The notes under the pieces: generated by a model
The model's input: only the letters and a program-made list of their open reading frames with translations
What the model was told of the DNA's origin: nothing
Database searches by the model: none
Source of the DNA: Cotesia glomerata
Lineage: Eukaryota; Arthropoda; Insecta; Hymenoptera; Braconidae
Reading direction: 5' to 3'
DNA length: 64,000 bases
NCBI RefSeq assembly: GCF_020080835.1
Contig: NC_058163.1
Coordinates: 21,975,904-22,039,903, forward strand
In this document: positions 35,712 through 46,895 of the stretch, in pieces
Position numbering within the stretch: the stretch's first letter is position 1
How the letters are laid out: each line of letters opens with the position of its first letter
Made by a program: the position numbers and the translations under genes

Positions 35712-36613
35712 CCCTCACGGTTTTGGAAATGCCGTAAAAATTCGGTATTTATACGATATAAATGCTGTATTTTTACCGTAATACTTCAGTTATTTTAGCC
35801 AGTTTTTTTGTCGAATTATTACGAAAAAATTACGAAATAAATTCAAAATATTTACGGCATTACAATAGAAAATTACGGTATATTAACAGCATTTAAACCG
35901 TAAATGTACCGCATATTTACTGTATATCTGCGGCACTATTGCAGCAAAAAACCGGAAAAGAAGATCCTTACTTTCTATTACCGGCAAAATACCAAAAATA
36001 TGCTGCTTTACTACTATTTTTCAATAGCTTAAAATTTTTTTTTATAATATTATAAATTATCATGAATAATTTTTAAGAGGCTGATAAATTAATTTCTCTG
36101 TTATTACTATTATTATCATTTTTTTTAGTCCAGACCGGGATTCGAACCCGGATCGTCTAGTTACGCGCTGAAGGCTCTGCCAGTTGAGCTATCAGAGACA
36201 CTATCCGCATCTATTTACTCAGTCACCTAATAAGACTCACCGAGTAATAAACACAACCGCCCATCTTACGGTAAAAAGCATTATATCTTTAATTATATCA
36301 GTATAAACGCGGTAAAATTGCTGTATATCTTTGGTATTTTTACCGTAGAAATACGATTTTCTTATTGTAAAATTATAGTAATATTATAGTTAATAGATAG
36401 ATTTTTTACGGTAAAAGTTCTAGAGTTTTACGGTAATTTTATCGTATTATTTCTGAACTTTGCAGCAAAAGTACGGTAGAAATGCTGTATAACTATAGTA
36501 AAAAACTGGCCAAAATAACCACAGAAATACCGTATTGTTTCAGAATTATAACGGTTAATTTATGGTAAACGCATTAATACCGAAAATTTACGGTATTTCA
36601 AAAACCGCAAGGG
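35712..36613. mobile_element. CCCTCGCGG element with tRNA-like centre, copy 2
   Basis: Ends CCCTCACGGTTTTGGAAATG / ...AAAAACCGCAAGGG, 902 bp, TC on both sides. It lies in the orientation opposite to copy 1, with which it shares arms and centre. Confidence 0.8.
36128..36199 (-). other. tRNA-like module, CCCTCGCGG element copy 2
   Basis: On the minus strand: D arm AGCTCAACTGGCAGAGC, CGCGTAA loop, perfect T arm CCGGG-TTCGAAT-CCCGG with B box GGTTCGAATCC, partial acceptor pairing. It is the best preserved of the modules; a scan might report a Thr(CGT)-like pseudo-tRNA. Confidence 0.55.
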
Positions 36614-36630
36614 TCATGTACCATTATATG

Positions 36631-36692
36631 ATCACTCTATGTATTTGTATACCTATATTTGTGAATATAGATATACAAATACACGGAGTGAT
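36631..36692. repeat. 62-bp hairpin just outside the element
   Basis: Near-perfect palindrome: ATCACTCTATGTATTTGTAT pairs with its complement around TTGTGAA. It lies 17 bp beyond the right end of the CCCTCGCGG element. Confidence 0.7.
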
Positions 36693-37282
36693 ATGACGTA
36701 CCTCCATGGTGATGTGGAAAGCTGTGTCAATCATTATTTTTAACTCATATAAATTTATAATGCCCTAATTTATTATCTGAGTGTGTAAATTTCATAAAAT
36801 TCATTTATGATATAACTACTTACGTAGTTAGATAACAAAATTAATATTTTTTATTAATAATAATAAGGGTAACGGCTAGTATTATATAAAATAATATGAA
36901 TAACACACTTGACTTCTTTAACACTAAATAATGAAAAAAAAAGACCGCCATTTTTTTACCTCAGACGTTTGAATTATGTTTACAAACACTCACTAGAGCG
37001 CACTCGCGCATGTCACATGCTTCTTTAGTTAAAAAATTTAACCTCAGTTCAAAGTTTGTTTACTAAACTAATAAAAAAAAAAATAATAATAATAATAACC
37101 TATTTTTTTCAATGCACAATAATATATTTAAGCTTTGTAAATATTATACATTTTAACAACAGTACTTTTGTATGTACTATAAATCTTTCTGGTAAGTAAT
37201 AAATATTTATATTTTTTAAATAATTTAAATTTGTACATGAAATTTAAATTTACAAAAATTTTTCAGTGAAAAATTTTAAAAA
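36693..37282. promoter_or_regulatory. Upstream region of the NFATC2IP-like gene
   Basis: Contains GACCGCCATTTTTT (YY1-like) at about 36944 and a GCGCACTCGCGCATG block at about 36998 in otherwise AT-rich DNA. A promoter in this interval is likely but not defined. Confidence 0.35.
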
Positions 37283-38411
37283 ATGTCTTCATCAGACAGT
37301 TCAGAAGAAGACGTATATGAAAACTCTGCTGCTCGTTACTTAGCTTTGAAGGCTAAGAGCAAAAAAAATTTTTGCGATACTGATGACAGTTTGCTGGATG
37401 ATTCTATCGACATAGACTCACCGAAAAAAATTGAAGACCCAAAGAAAAAAAAATCGAAAAGTGCAGAAGAAAAAGAGCCGAGTCCTGAGAAACCAAGTTC
37501 TCCAGCTCCAGTTCAAGATACCATTGTTGTCGATGACATTCCATCAAAACCAAACAGTCCATCACCATTGATTGATCCGATAGTCATTATCGATGACACC
37601 CCAGCTCCTAGGTTTGTTCTAAATTTATTAATAAAATTTATGAAAATTAAGTTAGCCGACGTTTTTAATTTTTTTTTCATTAATTAAATTAGAACAAAAA
37701 AATATTTTTTAAAAATTGCACTTGAGTTTTTTACAAATGAAATTTTTTTATAATAATTTTTTCAATAAAAAAAAAATTGAAAATTTTTAGATGTCGGCTA
37801 ATTTAATTTTCATATAAAATTTTATGAAAATTAAGTTAGCCAACATTTAAAAATTTTTTAATTTTTTTTATTGAAAAAATGACTACAAAAAAAAGAAAAA
37901 AAAATTTTTAAAAACTATGTGCAATTTTTTAAAAATATTATTTTGTTCTAATTTAATTATTAAAAAAAAAATCAAAAAATTAAAAACTTTGGCTAACTTT
38001 AGTATCATTAAAATTTTATGATACTGAAATTAGCAGACAGTTGACAATTTTTTAATTTTTTTCTTGAAAAATAAATTGAGTCTAGAAAATTATTTCAAAA
38101 AAATTAACTCATAAAAAAATATATAATTTATAGAAAAATTATCAGATGTCTCTAAAATTTAGTGCCATAGAATTTTTCTTGTTTAGAAAAAATTAATTCT
38201 AAATATTAGAACTCAAATTATAAAAAAATATTTTTGCAAAATTTATCATTTTTGTTTTTATGTTAAGATCAATGCGCCGAGCAGCAAAACGTTCTGGGCC
38301 AGTTACAAGATCAAGAGCCAGAAATAGTTTTGAAACAGAGCTGCCGATTCAACCAGTAATCATATAATTAATACCAGTAAACTTAATTATATTTATATAA
38401 ATTAATATAGT

Positions 38412-38445
<34 letters not shown>

Positions 38446-39206
38446 GGACTTGCCTACTATTGTATTAGATCCGGATGATTCGTGTCCGTCGATTAATGAC
38501 AGTGTTGTAAGCCCATGTTCTGTCCGAAAAAATAATTATTATGATGATATATTATTCAGTGATGTTCAGGATGATGAATCATCTATTGAAGTAAAAATCC
38601 GATGGACATCTCGGGATGTTAAGCGATTTCACCTTGGAAAAGTATATTTTTTTTTTCTTATAAAAATTCTTGATAAAAATTTACAAATATTTTAATAATT
38701 TTTAAATTTCAGGATGAAAATTTTTCCAAAATTTTTGAATATTTTGCTAATTTCGCCAAAGTATCAGAGAGCCAAATATTGATAACTCGTGGGGATGATA
38801 TCATTATGCCTTCAGATACTCCATCGTCAATTAATTTAAAAATAATCAATATTCTTGGTAAAAAAATATAAAAATTTATTTATTTTAAAAATACTAATAT
38901 TTATAAATTAAATTTTCAGAAGGTGGGATCATAGACAAAAACATGGTGGATAACGTAGTTAGCGAGAAGGTAACGGAGCCGGTCTGTAAAATAAAAATCC
39001 AAACTGGAGCGAAAAAAGGTCTTTCATTCGACCTGAAACCCACCGAGCCTTTCCAAAAATTGTTCGAGTACTGCGCGGAGCAAAATAACGTCAGCGTCTC
39101 CAAAGTAAAATGTTTCTTCGACGGCGATGTAATTGAGCCGACCGACACTCCAGAGGCCTTGGACATGGAAGATCAAGCTTGTATTGACCTCAAAATAATT
39201 ACATAA
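37283..39206 (+). CDS. NFATC2IP/Rad60-like protein with two SUMO-like domains
   Basis: Probable orthologue of NFATC2-interacting protein (NIP45; Rad60/Esc2 in yeasts), a nuclear SUMO-pathway adaptor in genome stability. Exons: 37283-37611, 38268-38355, 38447-38641, 38713-38857, 38920-39206; all GT-AG, phases agree, 347 aa. Residues 1-185 are acidic and Ser/Pro/Lys rich, starting SSSDSSEED, with two repeats of (V/I)IDDxP-type motifs that could bind SUMO. Residues about 186-252 form SUMO-like domain 1 (VKIRWTSRDVKRF ... SQILITRGDD). Residues about 274-346 form SUMO-like domain 2 (VCKIKIQTGAKKGLSFDL ... VKCFFDGDVI). The protein ends DLKIIT with no C-terminal GG, as expected for a non-conjugated SUMO-like domain. 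Two AAGTTAGC MITEs sit in intron 1, and a run of about 30 T forms the intron 2 acceptor tract. Confidence 0.88.
37638..38012. mobile_element. Two AAGTTAGC MITEs in intron 1 of the NFATC2IP-like gene
   Basis: Copies at about 37638-37815 and 37826-38003, each with ends TTAAGTTAGCCGAC / TCGGCTAATTTAA or a close variant, separated by 10 bp. Confidence 0.55.
38413..38442. repeat. Poly(T) run at an intron acceptor
   Basis: About 30 consecutive T followed by ATAG, forming an extreme polypyrimidine tract for exon 3 of the NFATC2IP-like gene. Its length is likely polymorphic. Confidence 0.9.
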
Positions 39207-39540
39207 TTTCTGTATTTATTTATTTATTGTTCAATTTGCATTCTACAATATTTTAAAACACAAAATCACAAATTTTCCCCACCACTGCTGAGTTTTATAC
39301 AATTATTTATATTTTTTAACTGAGTAATAAATTTGAATTTAAATAAAATATTCTTTGCTGCAGTAAATTTTATTAATAGTAATATTTAATTAATTAAACT
39401 AGGCGTTTTGAGGTGTGCAATTTATTAAAATAATTTTAAGTAGTTTTTTCGTTAATTTTAAACAAACAATTTAGTACTTATAAATTAATTTTTTTATTAA
39501 CTTATAAATTAATAAAATTGGTTTTTATGGTTAAATTTGG

Positions 39541-40020
39541 TATCATTAGAAAGCTCTTGACCTGGAGTTGTGCCTTTTCAAGGTTTCGTATCATTCTCGC
39601 CAATAGTCAATTTATTATGATATTTCAGCTGCATTTGAAAATGCTTCATCTCTAGATATATAATTAAGAAATGACCTTGAATCTTGTGAAATATTGGCAT
39701 TTTTAAAGATATAAGCTCATCCCGATGTTACACTCATCAAGACCTTTCATTTGAGTACCCACATCAATTTTTCATATATTTGTATACATTATATATATAT
39801 GTATATATGCAAAATATATCAAAATGCATATGGGTACTCAAATGAAAACTCTTAATGAGTGTAACATCGGGATGAGCTTACATCTTTAAAAATATCAATA
39901 ATTAAGAAATGACCTTGTATCTTATGAATTATTGATATTTTTTAAGATATAATCTCACCCCGACAATACACTCATCGAAACCTTTCATTTGAGTACCCAC
40001 ATCAATTTTTCATATCGATA
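39541..40020. repeat. TA-centred inverted repeat R, copy 1
   Basis: Arms with GAGTACCCACATCAATTTTT and its complement surround a (TA)n centre. Outer sequence TTGTGCCTTTTCAAGGTTTC matches 54411. A partial copy is at 44713-44845 and a fuller one at 54395-55045. Probably a TA-rich MITE-like family. Confidence 0.6.
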
Positions 40021-40388
40021 TTCTAATTAGCAAATTGTCTAACTCCATTTTAGAGAATCTTCTATTTGTACGAAAAAAACAATCAGTTCAAAATTTATCA
40101 TCACTTTAAAAAACCATTTAATATAATTAATACCTAATAAAAATATAATATTTAGTTTTGAATCATTTAAATAATTTATAATTAGATTATTGCTACATCA
40201 AAATGTTAAAAAATCACCCTCTAAAAAATAAGTAGTTAGACAAATTGCTAATTAGACCGTCGATATATTTTATATATATTATACTAGCTGTTACTCGCTC
40301 GCTCCGCTAGGCGTTTCATAGAATTGCATTTTTAGATCTAGACTTGAAATTTAATTAGAGTATTGTTTTGACTTGCAAAGAATCCCAA

Positions 40389-40968
40389 CCCTGATGGATC
40401 CAAAGTGCGGTAGACTACGGTAATGTACGGCAAATTTACAGGGTACGGTAGAGTACGGTACGTACAGCGATTTACCGTAATACAATATAACACCGTAAAT
40501 TACGGAGATTTTACGGCAAAGTACCGTGATTGTACAGTAATTTACCGTTATTGTACGGTAAGATACCGTTATTGTACGGTAAAATGCCGTAATTGTTAGT
40601 AAAATACTATAATTATCAGGTAAAAAAGTACTGTTTTTGTACGCTAAAGTACCATAATTGAACGGTAATGTACCGTAATTGTACGGTAACTTATCGCTAA
40701 AATAACGTATATTTGACGGTAGGTTACCATTGGAATACGGTAGTGCGGAAAGTTCAGAAGTATATTTTCTACCGTGATTTCACCGTACGCTACCGTAATT
40801 ATACCGTTCTATACAGTATTTTCACCGTTCTTTACTGTACGTTACGGTGTTTTACGGTTACTACCGTGCTAGTAGAATGCTACTGTATTCTACGGTGGCC
40901 ATACAGTATATCGACCGTATTTTTACCGTATAATACCGTAATTCTACGGTATTTCAGATCCGCCAGGG
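40389..40968. mobile_element. CCCTGATGG element full of TACGGTA motifs
   Basis: Inverted ends CCCTGATGGATC / GATCCGCCAGGG, 580 bp, AA on both sides. The interior is dozens of TACGGTA/TACCGTA half-sites, many forming palindromes. The 2-bp duplication and CCCT...AGGG ends link it to the CCCTCGCGG elements. Non-coding. Confidence 0.65.
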
Positions 40969-41530
40969 AATTCTATCGAATTGGCATGCACCTTTTATCC
41001 ATGTAATTATTCTAGCTAATATTCATTGTAACTTTCAATGTGCAATCATTATAACATTCCCGTGTCTTTCTTAGAAAAATTAATAATAATTGATATGAAA
41101 AAAAGAAATTTGTAATGAGCATTGAAAGTTTCAGTTAAAGAAATTGCAGGTCTCATAAGTGAAAAAATCTGCCTAGTATATAAACATAACCAATAGAAAT
41201 AAAAAATTTATTTTATACAAATGACAATCGAATAGCATAAATTTAGTTGCAATAAAAATTCATTATTTATAAGTCAAAAAAATAAAGGTTCCGGATAAGT
41301 AATCACCAACATATATACTAAAACCTTCTCTGAATCATGCTGCATTTTACGGTATTAGTATTATTCCGATCGCTTCAGTAGTTTTTGCAGTATAAACGGA
41401 CAAAAAATCCGGCTCTCCGTTTATTAGTATAGATTTATAAAAATAATTTAAAACCTTTCAAATATTTGTCAGTATTCAAAAATTTAATTTTATTTATTAA
41501 TAGAGAAAAAAATTACATAATAAAAATAAT

Positions 41531-43141
41531 TTAATATTTCCGGCGTTTTTCACGATCGTCTCGCCGATCTTTCTCGTCTTTGCGCTTCGACGAAGTCATA
41601 GAAGATGAATTTTCTGTAGTGGCGCTGGCTCGTTTGGCTTGACGCAAGAAAATGTCAAGCCCAAAAGGATCCTCTTCTTCCTCGTCTTTTTCAAACTGCA
41701 CTGGCCCAGTGCGCTGTGCCGAGCGATCAGTGCCGGTGAATTCCTTGTCTGGTACAAATCTATTAGTCTTAACTATTTTTTCCAAGTCTTCTCCGTAGTT
41801 ATCTTTATCAAAATTTGTGGGAGCTCTGTATATATTAGATGCTAATGTATTTGAGTCTCTCCACGGTTTGTCGTAAACGTTGTACTCGTCATCAGGGCCG
41901 TACCCCGCGTCGATTCCCTTTGTAGTATTAAATAGACGTTGATCAAACTGACTATCGCTATTAGCATCGCTGTTTTTAGCTGGCATACCAAGAGCAATTT
42001 GCTCGCTAATATCACGTTCACGCTCCCGTTGAAGCCTGGATCTTTTATCTGGAGCAGCTCGAGCAAGATTCCTATCACGTGTACGGTCTTTATGCCGCTG
42101 ATGTCTCAGTTGTTCCCTTTCTTCAAACTCTTCGGATTTTTCTAAAGCCGCAGAAGCCTTCAATCCAGCCCGTTCTTCACGAGCCTTCTGAGCCAGCTGA
42201 CGAAGATGATTTTCCTTCTTTTCTTTTTCTTTTTGAGCCAATTTCCTTTCTAGCTGGGCGCGCAGTTCCACAGCTTCACTCGCTTTTCTATCGGCAATAT
42301 AAAAAGCCTCAGCAAGCTTGGCAAAGTTTTCGTTTACGTAGACTGATTGCAGACCCCGTCCATCAGCAGCTAGACGTTTGTCCAAAGGAATCGTGTAACC
42401 TTTTGCGTTCTTCCAGTTACTGATACACGGTGGAATCTTCCACTCCTTTTGCTCCTTGACAGTAACTTTACGAGTTGGAGAATGCATAACTGGTGCTGGT
42501 GGAGATGGCGGTCCTCGAGGTATTTTTTTGTTGGTCCTAAGCTTGGGTGGTTCCATAGGGTCTACTTGAGCTTCGACCATCCGAATAACACGTTGTTTAG
42601 CGCCAGAGTTGAACGACTGTCCTTGCTGCGATGGTGTGTATTGAATATACTGTGCTGGACCTTGCTTATCAGCGGAACGGACCGGCATAGCAGCGGCTAT
42701 TTTTGATTGCGTAATTTTCTCCAGTGCTTTGCGAGTTCTCTCGGTATTTTCCTCAAGTTCTTCCTCGCTAGGTCGTACAAGAGTCGGATCATTTTCGTTG
42801 GCTATTTCCGAGGGCAATAAGTCACTTAATTTGCTATATACGATTTTATCTTTAGAATGACCTTGTCGGGCAATAAGGTCGTATTTTATTCTTCCCTCGG
42901 CGTCCAGCTGAATTGCCAAGACGTTAGATGTATCTTTGCCTTTTTTACCAATTTCCAAAGGATACTGAGCCAAGTGTATTTCTGGAAAGGCACCTCCATT
43001 TCCGTAGTCGTTTACGTTCCGGGGAATCCATCCTTTTCTGTGACCATATGGCGGAGCGGTGATCAAAGCTTCAACCAAAGCTAACACTGGTCTCTGTCTT
43101 AATTTTTCCTCCCGGATTTCATCAGACCTTCTTAACACCAT
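41531..43141 (-). CDS. SNW1: SNW domain-containing protein 1 (SKIP/Bx42)
   Basis: Spliceosome component (activated and catalytic complexes) and transcription co-regulator, nuclear. One uninterrupted frame of 536 aa, the usual animal size. Conserved SKIP/SNW core: APPYGHRKGWIPR (residues 29-41), FPEIHLAQYPL, QYIQYTPSQQG, AKQRVIRMVE, RGPPSPPAPVMHSP, then the name-giving SNW motif at 241-243 in CISNWKNAKGYTIPLDKRL. A charged coiled-coil-like stretch follows (about 283-345), then RDISEQIALG, YNVYDKPW, RFVPDKEF and a Lys/Arg-rich nuclear tail. The first 20-28 residues do not resemble the SLLPAP-type start of other SNW1 proteins. A TAG lies in frame 9-11 nt upstream; it could instead be a splice acceptor, so a short 5' exon may be missing. 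AATAAA on this strand lies near 41491. The absence of introns could mean an old retrocopy, but the frame is intact. Confidence 0.95.
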   Translation of the reverse strand: MVLRRSDEIREEKLRQRPVLALVEALITAPPYGHRKGWIPRNVNDYGNGGAFPEIHLAQYPLEIGKKGKDTSNVLAIQLDAEGRIKYDLIARQGHSKDKIVYSKLSDLLPSEIANENDPTLVRPSEEELEENTERTRKALEKITQSKIAAAMPVRSADKQGPAQYIQYTPSQQGQSFNSGAKQRVIRMVEAQVDPMEPPKLRTNKKIPRGPPSPPAPVMHSPTRKVTVKEQKEWKIPPCISNWKNAKGYTIPLDKRLAADGRGLQSVYVNENFAKLAEAFYIADRKASEAVELRAQLERKLAQKEKEKKENHLRQLAQKAREERAGLKASAALEKSEEFEEREQLRHQRHKDRTRDRNLARAAPDKRSRLQRERERDISEQIALGMPAKNSDANSDSQFDQRLFNTTKGIDAGYGPDDEYNVYDKPWRDSNTLASNIYRAPTNFDKDNYGEDLEKIVKTNRFVPDKEFTGTDRSAQRTGPVQFEKDEEEEDPFGLDIFLRQAKRASATTENSSSMTSSKRKDEKDRRDDREKRRKY

Positions 43142-44320
43142 TTTTGTTTGCTATACAGGTTTATTTGCATAAATTTATCTACTCAACGTAAATTTATACA
43201 CGTTTGGTGAACAAACGTAAGTATACGTTTAATGGATACTCAAAATTTTTACTCTTCAGAAAAAATTAACTTTGCGATTTATGAGTGCACTATTGTATAA
43301 ATCAAATATAAAAAATTGAAACACACTGTTCTTTAAATAAGTTTGAAAAAATTATAATAAAATTAAACGTGGTTATAACTTATTAACTCAATGAAATAAT
43401 TGTTCTGCCATCTTGTCTGCTACGCAACACGACTCACAATGCATAACTAAAGATCCTTAGAGATCTTAGAGATACATAATTTTTCGTTCGGCTTTTTCCG
43501 AGTAATTTCGGACATTTAGGCGCATCCGCAGTGAGAAAATTAGACGTTACAATAATTTGGATTTTAAATAAAATAACTATATTTTACCTAAACAATAATT
43601 TTTTAGCGAATGTTTTTATAAAAGATTTATAAAATACTATTATTGTATTATTCTTTATTTCATTATTTTTTTTTTTTAACAATTAAAAATGTTTACGTTT
43701 TAAGGCTTATTTTCAAATTTTGAAGAAAAACTATTCATCGGTAAGGAAGGAGTTTTTCTTCATTTGAAAACCAGTCTTAGAACGTATAAGAATTTTTAAT
43801 TTAATTTATCTACATACATTTTTATAATTTTATCATTGTTATATTTTCAAACTAATATCTAATTATCTAATCGTAAGTATATTCTTAGGAACTGATATAC
43901 AATCTGATATTCATTGTCCTTGAGAAACATCTCATCACTCATTACCGGAAATAACTATAATAGTCCAGTCGAAATAAAGATTTTACTTGGTAAAAATCGC
44001 TAAGAAGAAATTTCTTTCACAGAATGATCCAAAATATGCTAAAACTACGACATCCGAAAAAATCCAACAAAAAAGTTCATTACGAGTATATTTTTTTAAA
44101 ACAAAAGGGTCAAAATTGTGATTTTAAGCAAATATATGATCAACTGCAGTACACAGATGAGTAAATCCTTCGCAGTGGTATATAGTTAAGACTAATGGAT
44201 AAAACAAGTCGATGAGTAGACTCTTACGGGCTATAAATATTTAATTATTTAAAAATTAATTAATTTTTTCCGTAAGATAATGTTTTGGTTTATCCGCCAT
44301 ATTGCTTGGCGTCAAAAGTT
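43142..44320. other. Upstream of SNW1
   Basis: AT-rich, no open frame worth reporting. GCCATCTTGTC at about 43408 (AAGATGGC on the SNW1 strand, YY1-like) may mark the SNW1 promoter, 270 bp before its ATG. Confidence 0.35.
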
Positions 44321-44356
44321 GTATTGCGCATGCGCAACATGCGCGCGCACCTACTC
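44294..44356. promoter_or_regulatory. GC-rich patch with NRF1-type palindrome
   Basis: CCGCCATATTG (44294) followed by the perfect palindrome TTGCGCATGCGCAA (44324-44337) and ATGCGCGCGCAC. The palindrome contains the NRF1/EWG-type core GCGCATGCGC. Unusual in this AT-rich surrounding; which transcript it would serve is unclear. Confidence 0.45.
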
Positions 44357-44439
44357 AAATTCAAATGCTGAGAAATAACTCTAAACTTTTTCAGTGAACT
44401 ATGTTTTTATTCAAAGAAAAAAATTTAAGTTTCAAAATT

Positions 44440-44443
<4 letters not shown>

Positions 44444-44497
<54 letters not shown>
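44444..44497. repeat. (TA)n microsatellite
   Basis: About 27 TA units. Confidence 0.95.
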
Positions 44498-44501
<4 letters not shown>

Positions 44502-44712
44502 TTACCAGGAAATTTAATTAGGCACTTTCGGCCGAATTTTGAATTTTCAGCGGAAGTGCCCAAACTAAGCTCCTGTTAAAAAATTCTATGAAAATCAAAT
44601 TTATCGTCTCACCCCAAAATATCTTAGGAAAGGCCTAAACACAGTTGCTTTTAAAAGCGGAACTCAAAATTCCAATTTTAAAAGGTTCTTCACGGAAGTT
44701 ACATTTTGGCAC

Positions 44713-44845
44713 ACCCTAATATATATATTATATGTATGTATACATGAAAAATATATCAAAATGTATGTGGGTACTCAAATGAATAGCTCTTGATGAGTGT
44801 AACATCGGGATGAGCTTATATCTTTAAAAACATCAATAGTTAAAA
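44713..44845. repeat. TA-centred inverted repeat R, partial copy
   Basis: TATATATTATATGTATGTAT then GTGGGTACTCAAATGAATAG and TAACATCGGGATGAGCTTAT. Only one arm of R is present. Confidence 0.55.
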
Positions 44846-44849
44846 AAGT

Positions 44850-46200
44850 ACAGTGCAATTTAACAAAAGTAATTATTTAATAAAGCAAAATTTTATTTAT
44901 TTATAGTTCACAAGTCACGGCAGTGACATAGTGACTGCAAGGTTGCTAGTAAATTTTATTTTATTAAATCTTAAGAAGAAATATACAATTTATAATACAC
45001 AAACATTCAAATATATTTCTTCTAAATGATCGCTTCAACAAACTCCCTCTTGTTGAAATTTTCAAGCGCTGGGTACATTATTGTAATTCTTGGAATCAGT
45101 GACTAGATGGAGCCCTAAAAAAATTGGAAGAAAAGCACAATAAGCTCTGAAATAAAGGAAGAAATGGCCAACATATTCTTCTCTGGATTTTATTCAAAAT
45201 AAATATTAAAAAATCAAACAATAAATTTTATATCAGCTATTGATATCAATTTCCTAAGGTGAGTTTTATTTCGAATATTTAGTGAGTTGTAAGCAAACTT
45301 TTATACGCTATTTTTCTTTGTTTTATTTAAAAACTTGAAATAAAAATTTATGTTTTAAACATTGATCCGCTATTTTTAATTTGCAGGCTTTGAAGAAGAA
45401 TAAAACAATAGCGAAAAGTTTCTTCCAGTGGTAGAGTATTTTTATTTAATTTAAAATCTTCCTGGAAAGTAGAAAGAGAGGTAGAAAAAAAAGAAGAAAT
45501 AAAACAATTGCTAAAGTTTATATAAAATTTATTTAAAGCAAACAATGGAGTTTTATTTGAAATCTTTGTGAGGGACAAAAAACTCCAGACCACCTGGGGT
45601 GGCTATAGTTGCGATGTGTAAAGTTTAGTTTGTATTTTGATCAAACGTTGATCTTCTATTTTAATCTTTGCAGGCAAAAAAAAATACACCTGGCACTATA
45701 GACGTCGAGAAGTAAGAATAATAGCAAGGAACTTTTGTTTTATTTTATCTTCCTGGAAGGTGAGGCAAAAAAAGCGGCTAGAAGATAATTGCTTTAAAGT
45801 TTTATTAAAAACAAACCCTCAGTATCGAGGGAAGAAAAATAAAACACAAGACTATAAACCGCTGCAAAAAATATAATTGTCGGCGTACATGTGGATTTTA
45901 TTTTAAATAAAAGTTTGCAGAGATGACAAAAAACGGCTATAGATAATTGCAGTTCCTTGAAGTTATATTTTACAACGGGAATGAAATAAACTTTTTACAG
46001 AGGGAAGAATATAAAGTTTTGTGTTTTTTTAAAACTTATATTTATATAATTGCTGGAGACAAAGAGGGTGGTGTTCACGTTTGGGCTTGCAGGGCGGAGA
46101 TCCGCCATTCTAACGGCAACCTTCCTCTGAAGTTGATCTAGTAGTGATCATGGGCAAGAAGTTAAAGCTTCAAGTAAGACTTGGAATTATTTTGACTCTT
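44850..46200. other. Non-coding stretch with diverged repeats of about 285 bp
   Basis: No credible protein. TTTGCAGGC recurs at about 45382 and 45667, CTTCCTGGAA at about 45463 and 45748, and GCTATAG/ATAATTGC motifs recur with similar spacing, suggesting old tandem duplication. Near the end is a perfect GGCGGAGATCCGCC palindrome (46093-46106), then ATGGGCAAGAAG followed by a good donor GTAAGAC at about 46173. This could be a non-coding transcript or a decayed gene. Confidence 0.3.
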
Positions 46201-46489
46201 CGCGGTCGCTAGTAACAGTTGATTAATATTACATTACAAATACATCATCATATGAAGTAATTCAGATCCCAGTGAATGTAGTTAAATAAATAAAAATAAA
46301 TGTAGTTAAATAAATAAAAATTTATTTATTTAATTACAAATACAAGTGAATAATAATTTTTTAGGACTCACGCTAAACATTACGCCGCAGAATATTGTGA
46401 AAATTTATTTTGTGCTTCATTTATACGGTGTAATATGTTAATTAATTTTTTTTTTTAATTATTATTAAATTAAAATTTTTAAACATTTT

Positions 46490-46895
46490 AGTCAATTTAA
46501 CAATTTAATTCTTTGATAATTATTTTGCACAAATGTTAAATATTTAATTTTTTTTTATACATTTCATTTTAAAAATATTGAAGAAAGTTTAAAAATTCAA
46601 CGATTTAATTCTTTGATAATTATTTTGCACAAGTGTTTAATATTTAATTTTTTTTTTATGATTTTCATTTTAAAAATATTGAAGAAAGTTTAAAAATTCA
46701 ACAATTTAATTCTTTAATAATTATTTTGCGGAAGTGTTAAATATTGAATTTTTTTTTTTATAATTTCTATTTTTAAAATATTGAAGAAAGTTTAAACATT
46801 CAACAATTTGAGTCTTCAATAATTATTTTGCACAAGTGTTGAATGTTTAATTTTTTTTTATAATTTTCGTTTTTAAAATATTGAATAAAGTTTAA
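46490..46895. repeat. 100-bp tandem repeat x 4
   Basis: Four units of about 100-102 bp, each with AATAATTATTTTGCACAAGT, ATTTAATTTTTTTTTA and AAAATATTGAAGAAAGTTTA. Units differ by scattered substitutions. No coding. Confidence 0.85.

Noticed and set aside
40713..41006. 97-codon open frame rich in Tyr/Thr/Val
   Set aside because: It is a translation of the TACGGTA repeats of a transposon-like element.
41639..43084. Several plus-strand frames of 68-114 codons
   Set aside because: They are antisense shadows of the SNW1 coding sequence.
46150..46400. Possible short gene beginning ATGGGCAAGAAG with a GTAAGAC donor
   Set aside because: Joining to the nearest acceptor (about 46366) gives a stop after a few codons; no homology recognised. 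Mentioned only as part of a possible non-coding transcript.
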